From Desulfuromonadales bacterium (GTDB taxonomy: Bacteria > Desulfobacterota > Desulfuromonadia > Desulfuromonadales > JAAXQG01), in NCBI GenBank assembly GCA_012974445.1, contig JAAXQG010000182.1, positions 1-38,472 on the forward strand: DNA of 38,472 nucleotides. The letters are read 5' to 3'. Both the position numbers and the translations under genes were made by a program. Below are positions 1 through 8,897 of this stretch, in pieces (position 1 is the stretch's first letter; each line of letters opens with the position of its first letter). The notes under the pieces were generated by a model. It was not told the origin of the DNA. It worked only from the letters and a program-made list of their open reading frames with translations, and made no database searches.

Positions 1-1338
1 GCCCAGTGCCGCAACGGCCCCACCGAGTTCGGTACCCAGCTTGCTGAAGAGAAATTGCTGGAGCTCGCCGGTGGTCGGGGTGGTCAAAGGAAGAGGGTCT
101 GCCTGGCAGTCGGTATAAATCCAGCTGCCTGTATCAACTTCGATGCAGGTTTCCGGGTAGACAATCAGGTCACTGTTCTCGCGATCAGCGGAGAAACCGA
201 AGGCATCCAGGATGTCCCCCAGATTATTCCGGCCGTTGTCCACCGCATCGGAATAGGGATCGGCCAGAGAAAGGATCTGAGCGACGGCGCCGAAGAAATA
301 GGCGGTGTCCTTGTCATTCTGTGTTGCCGCAGAGTCATACGGAACCTGGACTGCGGCGGCGCTGAAATACTTAACGGCGTCCAGAAGGTCGTCGGTGGTA
401 TTGGCCATAGGCTTGGCCGAGCTGGCCCTGTCAAATGCGGCAAAACCCTTCTCCAGAAGGGCCTCCACGGAAGTGGCTGGCGCAGCGGCCACAGGCAGAC
501 CGTTTTCATCGGCCTCAATCACGACCTGCCCGCCATTCTGAGCGGCACCGACAAATACGGCATTCACGAGTCCCGTTGTGACGATTCCCTTAACAGCATT
601 AGAATCTTCGGTTTCATCGATTTCATCGGCAACATAATCGGAGAGAGCGACGGCCGTCCCGATCCGATCGTCAAGATCCTTGTCGTCGTTTTCCTGGTTG
701 AAAACCTTGGTTTCCAGAACCTCGATAACAGCAGCAATAATGTCGCCGAGATTTGCCGAGGCCACATTATCTTCCAGAACCCTCAGGGCTACGTTGACGG
801 CAATAGCGGCAATCAGAAGTCTGTCATCACCACTCTCGATACTCTCCATGGGGTTGTTTTTGAGCTTGGACTTCAGCTCGGCTTTCTCCTCGGCCGAGGC
901 ATCGGCTGCGATCAGCTCCACAACCTGATCCTCATCCAGCCCCTCGGCCAGCAGGGTGGTCAGGGGAGAAGCGACCAGCTCTCCCGAACCGTCAACCTCG
1001 CGCTTCAGGGTCCCCTCAAAAGGAGCTCCGTTGTGCATCCCTTTCGTGGTCGTCATCACGATAAAGGAGCCTAGGGTAAAGGGGCTGGCAAAGGTAAACC
1101 GACCTTTTTCATCAGATGGGGTCGAGGTTTGCTGCACGGTTTCGACGCCAGCCACGACCTGAACTTCATTGAATACTGCCCCGACGATGTAGGGGTCTAC
1201 GGCGATCCCAACACCACCAGTTTGCGGTGTCTCACCGCCAGTTTGCTGCGTTCCGGGGTTGCTGCCCCCACCCCCGCCACAGGCAGAGAGGTAGAGCCCC
1301 ACGAGCAGAAGGGCCATCCATTTTTTCAACAATTTCAT
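1..1338 (-). CDS. Putative secreted lipoprotein, 3'-truncated by window edge (MKLLKKWMALLLVGLYLSACGGGGGS...)
   Basis: Minus-strand reading frame open from ATG at 1338 to base 1 with no in-frame stop (446 codons). Lipobox-like LSAC after a hydrophobic signal. Shine-Dalgarno GGAGG just upstream. Not in the supplied ORF track because it has no stop in the window. Confidence 0.85.
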   Translation of the reverse strand, partial: MKLLKKWMALLLVGLYLSACGGGGGSNPGTQQTGGETPQTGGVGIAVDPYIVGAVFNEVQVVAGVETVQQTSTPSDEKGRFTFASPFTLGSFIVMTTTKGMHNGAPFEGTLKREVDGSGELVASPLTTLLAEGLDEDQVVELIAADASAEEKAELKSKLKNNPMESIESGDDRLLIAAIAVNVALRVLEDNVASANLGDIIAAVIEVLETKVFNQENDDKDLDDRIGTAVALSDYVADEIDETEDSNAVKGIVTTGLVNAVFVGAAQNGGQVVIEADENGLPVAAAPATSVEALLEKGFAAFDRASSAKPMANTTDDLLDAVKYFSAAAVQVPYDSAATQNDKDTAYFFGAVAQILSLADPYSDAVDNGRNNLGDILDAFGFSADRENSDLIVYPETCIEVDTGSWIYTDCQADPLPLTTPTTGELQQFLFSKLGTELGGAVAALG

Positions 1339-1362
1339 CCACTTCCTCCTTACAAAAATTGA

Positions 1363-1387
1363 GGTCATGTCATTGATTGACATCACC
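1363..1387. repeat. Inverted repeat GGTCATGTCA-TTGAT-TGACATCACC (9/10 paired)
   Basis: Read directly. Lies between hrpB stop and the lipoprotein start. The minus strand continues TCAATTTTTG. Candidate terminator or operator. Confidence 0.55.
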
Positions 1388-1445
1388 AAAAAAAGAAGTG
1401 ACTTATTTACCATACTCCATGTGCTCTCATCAACCCCTGCGCTAC

Positions 1446-3947
1446 TCATCGCGACAGACGCTTTCTAGTATGCTTCGTCGCCGGGGCGCTCCAGGGGTCG
1501 TCGGGCCAGGGGTGCCTTGGGTAGCGTCCCTTGAGCTCTTTTTTCACCTGAGGGTAGATGGCATTCCAGAAATTGCGCAGATCCTGGGTGACCTGCAGGG
1601 GACGCCGGGCGGGGGAGAGCAGATGGAGCAGCACGCAGGCGCGCCCCCGGGCCAGCCTCGGGGTTTCGGCCAGACCGAAGAGCTCCTGCAGCTTGACGGC
1701 GAGCACGGGAGCCCCCTCCACCGCGTAGTCTAAGCGAACAGATGAGCCGCTGGGCACCTTGAGGCGCTCGGGCACCTCGGCCTCCAGGCACCGCTGTTGC
1801 TCATAGCTGAGCATCGACCGAAGTGCCTGAAGCAGGGGGAGGCGGCGCAGGTCCTGCTTGTTTTTCATGCCGGTGATCCAGGGGGGAATCCAATCTTCGA
1901 GTGTCTCAAGAAGGTGCTTCTGATCCAGATCGGGCCAGTCGAGCTCGGGCATGTAGAGGGCGGCAAAACGCACCCTGGCGCAATACTGTTGTGAGGGATC
2001 ATCCCAGGGCAAAGCTTCAAGCCCGCACGCACGGAGGCCCTGAATCATGGCGGCCTCCAGTTCATGGGCCTCGGGCTGCAACCGGCGGCTTTTGAGCACC
2101 AGGGCACCGAGTCGTTCCTCCCCGGTGGCCAGCACGCGTCCAAGTTCCTCATCCCAGACCAGACAACGCACCGATTCCACCTCATGGGCATAGAGCTCCC
2201 GGATCAGTTCTTCCGAAAGACAGAGGCAGGAGAGAATACGGTCCTGCTCCCGGGAATGCTCGGCAAGCCCGGTGGCCACCAGGTATCCGGGCGCGCTACC
2301 TGTGGTCGGACCGCTCAGCAGCGCTCCCCGTCCGGTAATGAGGCGATAGCCGCTGCCTTCGGCCTGACGCAGCTGTGCGATACGATCGGGGTAGGCCAGG
2401 GCGCAGAGCCGCGCCACCGCCTCATCCCGCGACAGAGAGCACCTGTCCTGTCTGCCATGGCCCAGGGCTTTGCGTAAATGACGTGCCGCACGGTCGGCGG
2501 CAAAGAATCCCTCCCCCTGCCCACTAGTGCGCCAGCGCTCCAGGGCCCGCAGCGCCTCCAGTGGATCGGCGGGGCCTTGAGATGGGCGCACCGAAATCAG
2601 CCGTTCCGACTCCCCGAGCAGCCCCGCAAGGTCTGCACCGAGCCCTGCGCAGCCCATTTTGCGGGACTCCAGCATAAGGCGCCCCAGACGAGGTGAAGCG
2701 GGAATCTGCGCCATCTGAAGCCCCAACTCCGTGATCCTCCCTCTTTTATCCAGCGCTCCAAGGCTCTTCAGGAGCGCCCTGGCCGCTTCCAGAGCGCCCG
2801 GCGCCGGGGCATCAAGCCAGCGAAGGCTGGAGGCATCGGCAACTCCCCACTGAGCCAGCTGCAGAGCGAGACCGGCCAGATCGGCGCTACGGATTTCAGG
2901 CGCGGAAAAAGGCAGCAGCTCCCCCTGCTCGGCCTCGGTCCAGAGACGAAAGCAGTGGCCTGGGCCGAGGCGCCCGGCGCGCCCGGTGCGCTGCTCCGCT
3001 GAAGCTCGGGAGATCCGGGAGGTCAGCAGGCGGGTGAGACCGCAGGCGACATCGAATCGGGGGACACGGGCCATCCCTGCGTCCACCACCACACTGACCC
3101 CTTCGATGGTCAGACTGGTTTCGGCCACATTGGTGGAAAGGACTATTTTGCGCTTGTCCGATGGCAGCAGCGCCCTGCGCTGCTCGGGCAGACTCAGGGA
3201 GCCATGGAGGGGATGGACACCAAGATCCTGCTCTCGAGCCAGAGATGAGAGCAGGGACTGGCAGCGCTGAATATCCCTCATGCCGGGCAAAAAAACCAGA
3301 AGGTCGCCATCGGTGCGGGGAAGAACCTTCTCGATGCACCGGGCCGCCTTCTCGGCCAGAGGTCGCTCGCTTCGCCGCTCCAGATAATTAACCTCCACGG
3401 GATAGCAGCGGCCCTGCGCCTGCACCAGAGGGGCCCCTTCGAGCAGATCGCACAGGGGAGCGGCATCCAGGGTCGCCGACATGACCAGCAACCGCAGATC
3501 CGGGCGCAGCGCCTGCTGGGCCTCCAGACAGAGGGCCAGGGCCAGATCGGCATCGAGATGACGCTCGTGGAACTCGTCGAAAATGACCAGCCCCACCCCT
3601 TCGAGTTCGGGATCGCCCTGAAGCCTGCGACTCAGAATCCCCTCGGTGATCACCTCGACGCGGGTACGCCTGGAGACGGCCTGCTCATACCGGATGCGGT
3701 AGCCGATGAGCCCCCCAGCCTCTTCCCCCAGCCTTGAGGCCATATAGTGTGCAGCGCTGGAGGCGGCAATGCGCCGGGGCTCCAGCATCAGGATGCTCTT
3801 GCCTCCCAGCCAGTCCTCCTCTAACAGAGCCAGGGGAACCCGCGTGGTCTTGCCGCTGCCCGGAGGGGCCTGAAGCACGACCCGGTTGTGGCTGGCAAGA
3901 GCCTGACGCAGTTCGGGCAACACCTCGACGATGGGCAGTTCGGTCAT
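1446..3947 (-). CDS. hrpB: ATP-dependent RNA helicase HrpB (DEAH-box)
   Basis: 833 aa. Walker A APPGSGKTTRVP, DEFHER box, SAT motif, QRTGRAGR motif VI, and HrpB-type C-terminus GRYPRHPWPDDPWSAPAT. Confidence 0.95.
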   Translation of the reverse strand: MTELPIVEVLPELRQALASHNRVVLQAPPGSGKTTRVPLALLEEDWLGGKSILMLEPRRIAASSAAHYMASRLGEEAGGLIGYRIRYEQAVSRRTRVEVITEGILSRRLQGDPELEGVGLVIFDEFHERHLDADLALALCLEAQQALRPDLRLLVMSATLDAAPLCDLLEGAPLVQAQGRCYPVEVNYLERRSERPLAEKAARCIEKVLPRTDGDLLVFLPGMRDIQRCQSLLSSLAREQDLGVHPLHGSLSLPEQRRALLPSDKRKIVLSTNVAETSLTIEGVSVVVDAGMARVPRFDVACGLTRLLTSRISRASAEQRTGRAGRLGPGHCFRLWTEAEQGELLPFSAPEIRSADLAGLALQLAQWGVADASSLRWLDAPAPGALEAARALLKSLGALDKRGRITELGLQMAQIPASPRLGRLMLESRKMGCAGLGADLAGLLGESERLISVRPSQGPADPLEALRALERWRTSGQGEGFFAADRAARHLRKALGHGRQDRCSLSRDEAVARLCALAYPDRIAQLRQAEGSGYRLITGRGALLSGPTTGSAPGYLVATGLAEHSREQDRILSCLCLSEELIRELYAHEVESVRCLVWDEELGRVLATGEERLGALVLKSRRLQPEAHELEAAMIQGLRACGLEALPWDDPSQQYCARVRFAALYMPELDWPDLDQKHLLETLEDWIPPWITGMKNKQDLRRLPLLQALRSMLSYEQQRCLEAEVPERLKVPSGSSVRLDYAVEGAPVLAVKLQELFGLAETPRLARGRACVLLHLLSPARRPLQVTQDLRNFWNAIYPQVKKELKGRYPRHPWPDDPWSAPATKHTRKRLSR

Positions 3948-3952
3948 GAGGT

Positions 3953-5095
3953 TCAGCTCCAGGCCCGGGAAAGGATTTCAACAAGATGGCGACTCACCGC
4001 CTCCATATCGGCAACAGACACCGACTCATCTACCGAATGGACCCTGGACATTCCCGTGGCCAAAATCAGGGTCTCGATTCCCCGAGCGTTGAATATGTTG
4101 GCATCGGAGCCCCCCCCTCCGGCACGGACCGACAGAGGGCGACCGATGGATGAAGCCGCCTGCTGAACCAGCGAGACCAGCGGGGAGTCCAGCGGCACAT
4201 GCATGGCTGGATAATCGCTGTTAAGCTCCATTTCGATTTCGGCCCGAACGGGCATCCCGTCGATGATCTTCTCGCTTTGCCGCGCAGCCTCTTCAAAGCA
4301 TTCACACATATGGGCCGTCTGGGCCGAGAGTTTTTCAGGATTGTGGCTGCGAACCTCCCCTTCCACCCAAAGTTCCCGCGGAACGATGTTACCCGCAAGC
4401 CCCCCTGCGATGGTGCCCAAATTGGCCGTTGTTTCTTCGTCGATACGCCCCAGGCGCATGGGCGCAATGGCGCGAGCCGCGACCTCAATAGCCGATATTC
4501 CGGTCTCCGGGGCAATGCCGGCGTGCGCCTCTCGTCCCAATACCCGAAACCTCATGCGGTTGGCCGCCGGAGCCCGATGAATCAGAATATCGACCCCCGT
4601 GGTATCCAACGCTAACCCCCTGCGCGCCCTGATAAGGGAAAAGTCCAACTCCTTGGCCCCAAGCAGCCCCACTTCCTCGCAGACGGTCAAGACCAGTTCG
4701 ATGGGACCATGGGGAATACCCTGTTCCTTAAGAATCCGCAGGGCCTCGAGAATCTCGACAATCCCCGATTTGTCGTCCGCCCCCAGCACCGTGGCTCCAG
4801 CGCTGCGAAAGACACCGTCCTCCAGCAGTGGGATCACCCCCTTTGCCGGGGACACCACATCCAGATGGGCGCTGAGCAGGAAGGGGGCGGCATCGGGGAT
4901 CGTCCCGACAAACCGGGCGATGAGGTTCCCTGTGTCGCTTCCGGTACGCTGCGCCGAGTCATCGAAGAGCACCTGAGCTCCCATGGTCTCCAGGCGCTCC
5001 CTGAGCAGCTCGGCAAAAGCCCCTTCGGAAAAGGAAGGACTCGAAGTTGACGCAAAAAGGGTGAAATCTTCAATCAGGCGCTGAGGTTTTACCAT
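3953..5095 (-). CDS. M20/M42-type metallopeptidase (PepT-like tripeptide aminopeptidase)
   Basis: Motifs SAHLDVV, GADDKSG, CEEVGLLGA, AGGGGSDANIFN, HSVDESV. Start chosen at ATG 5095 (MVKPQRLIEDF), with AAGGAG upstream; the ORF track extends to 5224. Confidence 0.88.
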   Translation of the reverse strand: MVKPQRLIEDFTLFASTSSPSFSEGAFAELLRERLETMGAQVLFDDSAQRTGSDTGNLIARFVGTIPDAAPFLLSAHLDVVSPAKGVIPLLEDGVFRSAGATVLGADDKSGIVEILEALRILKEQGIPHGPIELVLTVCEEVGLLGAKELDFSLIRARRGLALDTTGVDILIHRAPAANRMRFRVLGREAHAGIAPETGISAIEVAARAIAPMRLGRIDEETTANLGTIAGGLAGNIVPRELWVEGEVRSHNPEKLSAQTAHMCECFEEAARQSEKIIDGMPVRAEIEMELNSDYPAMHVPLDSPLVSLVQQAASSIGRPLSVRAGGGGSDANIFNARGIETLILATGMSRVHSVDESVSVADMEAVSRHLVEILSRAWS

Positions 5096-5203
5096 CCTGG
5101 GTTTGAACTCCTTATGGGGTAAATATGACTGTCCGTATGGCTCAGGGGCGACCATGGGTGGACAAAAACTGCAAAAACTGTTAGGGTGCAGACGTTTTGG
5201 GCC

Positions 5204-5219
5204 TGGTACGTTCCTTGCC
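5204..5219 (+). promoter_or_regulatory. Candidate sigma-54 (-24/-12) promoter TGGTACG-TTCC-TTGCC
   Basis: GG-N10-GC spacing is exact and it closely resembles TGGCACG-N4-TTGCW. Located about 44 bp upstream of the GTG start at 5263. Confidence 0.5.
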
Positions 5220-5262
5220 TTCAAAAGAGGGCACCACCCCAGACCATCAACGGGAGTAACGC

Positions 5263-6636
5263 GTGCTTAGAGACTACAACAGACCCAACTCATCTCTCAA
5301 CCGCGGAGCGAAGCGTCGCTCCCGTATTTTCTTTTTTGTCGGCATCCTGGCTCTTTGCCTGGGCGTGTTCACCCTGGTGAACCTACCTTCCCCTTCGGAT
5401 TCCAGCACTTCGGATGCAACGCCGTCCTTCAAGCCTACGACCATCGAGTTGCGCCCCCAGACTCCCGAGGCTGAGCCTGAGCCCGCGCAGCCCCCTCCCC
5501 CCGCGATCAGGGTATTTCGTGCCGAGATTCAGCCCGGCGACACCTTTGCGGCTCTGATGTCCGAGCACCTCGACGTCGGCGAGATCCACGAGATCTCCCG
5601 ACAGTGCCGTTCCGTCTTCTCACTGAATTCCCTGAAGGCCGGAAGAGCTTTTTCGGTCAGAACCCAGGATCAGGACTTCGACTGCTTCACCTACGAAATC
5701 GACAACGAAGAGCAGCTGGTCATAAAGAAGGAGGAGGAAAGCTTCAACATCTCACGTGAAAACATCCCCTACGAATCAAGTATCGAGCTGGTGGGAGGAG
5801 TCATCAACTCCAGTCTTTTCGGGGCCGTGGCCGAGATCGACGAAGAGATCGAACTGGCGGTGGCCCTCTCAGACATCTTCGGGTGGGACATCGACTTCAT
5901 CCGCGACATTCGCACAGGTGACCGCTTCAAGGCTCTGGTAGAAAAACGCAGCCGCGAGGGCAAATTCGTGGGTTACGGTCGCATTCTGGCGGCCGAGTTT
6001 TCCAATCAAGACGTCGATTACCAGGCGGTCCTCTACGGCAAAGATGGTGCAGAGCCGTCTTATTACCGCCCCGACGGCAGCAGCATGCGCCGGGCCTTCC
6101 TCAAGGCCCCCCTGTCCTTCACCCGCATTTCCTCAGGGTTTACCCTCAAGCGCTTCCACCCCATCCAGAAGACCTGGAAGGCGCACCCCGCTATCGACTA
6201 CGCCGCGCCCACCGGGACGCCTATCAAGACGGTCGGCGACGGGAAAATAGTTCAAATCGGCTACACCAAAGGCAACGGCAACTACATTCGTCTGAGGCAC
6301 AACAACGGCTATGAAACTATGTATCTACACATGAAGGGCTTCGCCAAGGGGATGCGCCGAGGAAAAAAGGTGGCCCAGGGACAGGTCATCGGCTACGTAG
6401 GCAGCACCGGCCTGGCTACCGGCCCCCATCTGTGCTTCCGGATGAAACGCGACGGACGACCCGTCAATCCCTACAAGGTCAAATCCTCTGCCGGCACCCC
6501 TGTGCCCCCTTCAGAGCTGGAGCAATTCCGCATCATTGCCGCCCCCCTTCTGGTTCAGTTTCAGGAACATGCGCAAAAGAACCGGCAGCTGGCCTCCTCC
6601 ACTCCTGCGCTTTCGCCCCCTCCCAACGTCAACTGA
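5263..6636 (+). CDS. M23 family (LytM/peptidase_M23) envelope protein with N-terminal TM
   Basis: 457 aa, GTG start with CGGGAG RBS. N-terminal TM, then HPAIDYAAPTGTPIKTVGDG and GSTGLATGPHLCFRM. Confidence 0.9.
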   Translation: MLRDYNRPNSSLNRGAKRRSRIFFFVGILALCLGVFTLVNLPSPSDSSTSDATPSFKPTTIELRPQTPEAEPEPAQPPPPAIRVFRAEIQPGDTFAALMSEHLDVGEIHEISRQCRSVFSLNSLKAGRAFSVRTQDQDFDCFTYEIDNEEQLVIKKEEESFNISRENIPYESSIELVGGVINSSLFGAVAEIDEEIELAVALSDIFGWDIDFIRDIRTGDRFKALVEKRSREGKFVGYGRILAAEFSNQDVDYQAVLYGKDGAEPSYYRPDGSSMRRAFLKAPLSFTRISSGFTLKRFHPIQKTWKAHPAIDYAAPTGTPIKTVGDGKIVQIGYTKGNGNYIRLRHNNGYETMYLHMKGFAKGMRRGKKVAQGQVIGYVGSTGLATGPHLCFRMKRDGRPVNPYKVKSSAGTPVPPSELEQFRIIAAPLLVQFQEHAQKNRQLASSTPALSPPPNVN

Positions 6637-6816
6637 ACTCATCGCAAAAACCAAGTTACACGACCTACTGACTCAACAAGCAATCCTGCATGGCTTACAA
6701 TGAAAAAAAACTTCCTACCCAAAGCTGCCCCCCTCCAGTAATATCCTGAAATAAACTGTCGTTTTACTGTTCAGCTTGAATTTATCTGCAACAGCGATGA
6801 GGGTGCTTAAAGGGAT

Positions 6817-8868
6817 ATGACTGTTTACTTCCCCCTGGCGTTTATCGCCCTGACTCTAGCTATGGCCTTTATTATAATGGCCAGGGCTTTGTCACGCCTG
6901 CGCACCCGAACCGCCATCATTCAACGGATCTCCGTTGCCATTTCTCCCGCCAGTGGAGAACTCTTTTTCGAGACTCTATGTCAAAATCTCAGGGGACAAC
7001 TGGGGTTTGATTTCGTCCTGACTGCAGAGCGGGATCCTGAACGACCCTCTCGCTGGAACTGCGTCACCCTTCTGGGGCCTTCCGGGCCGATTAAAGCCGG
7101 GGAACAGATAGCTGACTGTGAGAATTTCCCCCTGGCCTCAGCCCATTACAGAAACCGGGGAGCTCGCAAGCTTGGGAATGTGGCAATTTTCGATGATTTG
7201 AAAATCGAGGGTTTGATATCGGTGCCCTTGCTGGGGGACGATGGCAAGCCCATCGGCTTTCTGGCCGGGATGAGTCGGAGCCCCCTTCGAAACCGGCGCT
7301 TCACCCGGGCAGTGCTGGCGGGCTTTGCGCCCTGGACGGCCTGCGAACTGCGTCACCGTCACACCAGTGCTCAACTCTCACAGACTCGGCAGATGTCGGA
7401 CCTCATCCTGGAGGCCATCCCCATCCGGGTTTTTTGGAAGGACAACCAATCGCGCTTCCTGGGCTGCAACAGTCTTTTTGCCACGGAGCGTAAGCTGCAG
7501 AGCCCAGATGAGATTGCAGGCAAAGACGTTTTCGATCTTTACCCCGAGAAAGAAGCCCGGATCCATCGCTTTGAAGACAACAGGGTTCTGGAGGAGGGAT
7601 CGCCCTGCGGCCACTACCTGTCGCGTGAGCAACAGGGTGACGGCAGTGAGCGTCTGAAGTGGGTGAGCAAAGTCCCCCTGCTCAACAGCCGGGGCGAGGT
7701 GGCGGGGATTCTGGGCATAGCCAAAGACGTCACCGACCACATGCGGGCAGAAGACGCCCTGCGCGACAGCGAACGCAAACTACGGGACATCCTTGACAGC
7801 AGCCTCTTCGGCATCCTGGTCCATCGCGACGGTGAACCTCTCTTCGCCAACGAGACAGCCGTTGCGCAGTGCGGACTCAAGGAACTGGCCCAGTGGTTCG
7901 GCCAGGGAAGCATCGACCTGCTTATGGACGAGGAATACATAGCTTCGCTCCAGGGTGATTTTGAGAAACTGACCCGGGGAAGCATCCCTACCGCGTACGC
8001 CGTCTTCAGGGCCCGGCAAAAACAGCCTGCTGCCCTTTGGCTCGAATCCAGCTCCACCCTGGTCGACTGGGACGGGCACAAAGCCATACTGACGACGCTC
8101 ATCGACGTCAGTGCCCGCAAGGAAGCGGAAAACGAACTGATCAAGGCTAAAGATGAGCTCGAAGAGCGAGTCAATCAGCGCACCCTCCAGCTTCAGGATC
8201 TGAACCAACAGCTGTTGCAGTCCCTGCAGGCAACCCGGGACGCCCAGACCCAGCTGGTGGAAAAAGAAAAGTTCGCGGCCCTGGGGGCCCTGGTGGCCGG
8301 AGTGGCCCATGAAATCAACACCCCGGTGGGAATCGGCATCACCGCGGCAACCCATCTCATCGACAAGTCCACCCTCATCAAACAGCAGCTCGAGCAGGGA
8401 ACGCTCAAGCGTTCGGAGCTGGAACGGTTCATCCAAATCAGCGAAGAATCCGCTACGGCCATTCACGCAAACCTTCGTCGAGCGGCCGATTTGATCCACA
8501 GCTTCAAACAGGTAGCGGTAGATCAGTCCAGCGAGCGGCGTAGACGCTTTTTGCTGCTGAAATACCTTGAAGATGTACTTAAAAGCCTGGCCCCTCGGTT
8601 GCGCAAGGGGAACCACCGCATGCAAATCCACTGTGATCCAGAGCTGGAGATTGAAAGCCTGCCCAAGCTCTTTGAGCCCTTCTTCACCACCCGCCGGGGG
8701 CAGGGGGGAAGCGGCCTGGGTATGCACATCGTCTACAATCTGGTCACCCAGACCCTGGGAGGTAAAATCCGGTGTGACAGCACACCGGATAAGGGTGTAA
8801 GATTTCAAATTGAAATACCGATGAAAATTCCTGACTCAAGCTTTACGCAAAGCTGTATTTCCGCCTGA
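6817..8868 (+). CDS. Membrane-anchored GAF/PAS sensor histidine kinase with truncated HATPase domain
   Basis: 683 aa. N-terminal TM, GAF-like region, two PAS-like regions, H-box VAHEINTPVG, G2-like GQGGSGLGMHIVYNLV. N-box and G1 box absent (see findings). Confidence 0.85.
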   Translation: MTVYFPLAFIALTLAMAFIIMARALSRLRTRTAIIQRISVAISPASGELFFETLCQNLRGQLGFDFVLTAERDPERPSRWNCVTLLGPSGPIKAGEQIADCENFPLASAHYRNRGARKLGNVAIFDDLKIEGLISVPLLGDDGKPIGFLAGMSRSPLRNRRFTRAVLAGFAPWTACELRHRHTSAQLSQTRQMSDLILEAIPIRVFWKDNQSRFLGCNSLFATERKLQSPDEIAGKDVFDLYPEKEARIHRFEDNRVLEEGSPCGHYLSREQQGDGSERLKWVSKVPLLNSRGEVAGILGIAKDVTDHMRAEDALRDSERKLRDILDSSLFGILVHRDGEPLFANETAVAQCGLKELAQWFGQGSIDLLMDEEYIASLQGDFEKLTRGSIPTAYAVFRARQKQPAALWLESSSTLVDWDGHKAILTTLIDVSARKEAENELIKAKDELEERVNQRTLQLQDLNQQLLQSLQATRDAQTQLVEKEKFAALGALVAGVAHEINTPVGIGITAATHLIDKSTLIKQQLEQGTLKRSELERFIQISEESATAIHANLRRAADLIHSFKQVAVDQSSERRRRFLLLKYLEDVLKSLAPRLRKGNHRMQIHCDPELEIESLPKLFEPFFTTRRGQGGSGLGMHIVYNLVTQTLGGKIRCDSTPDKGVRFQIEIPMKIPDSSFTQSCISA

Positions 8869-8897
8869 TCCCCCACCATTGACGAAAGTTGGGAACC

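Noticed and set aside
55-1074. 339-aa plus-strand ORF
   Set aside because: Shares codon register with the minus-strand lipoprotein frame; no recognisable protein character, no RBS. Antisense shadow ORF.
7780-8808. 342-aa minus-strand ORF opposite the first kinase
   Set aside because: Exact antisense of a well-supported kinase, no family resemblance; shadow of high-GC codon usage.
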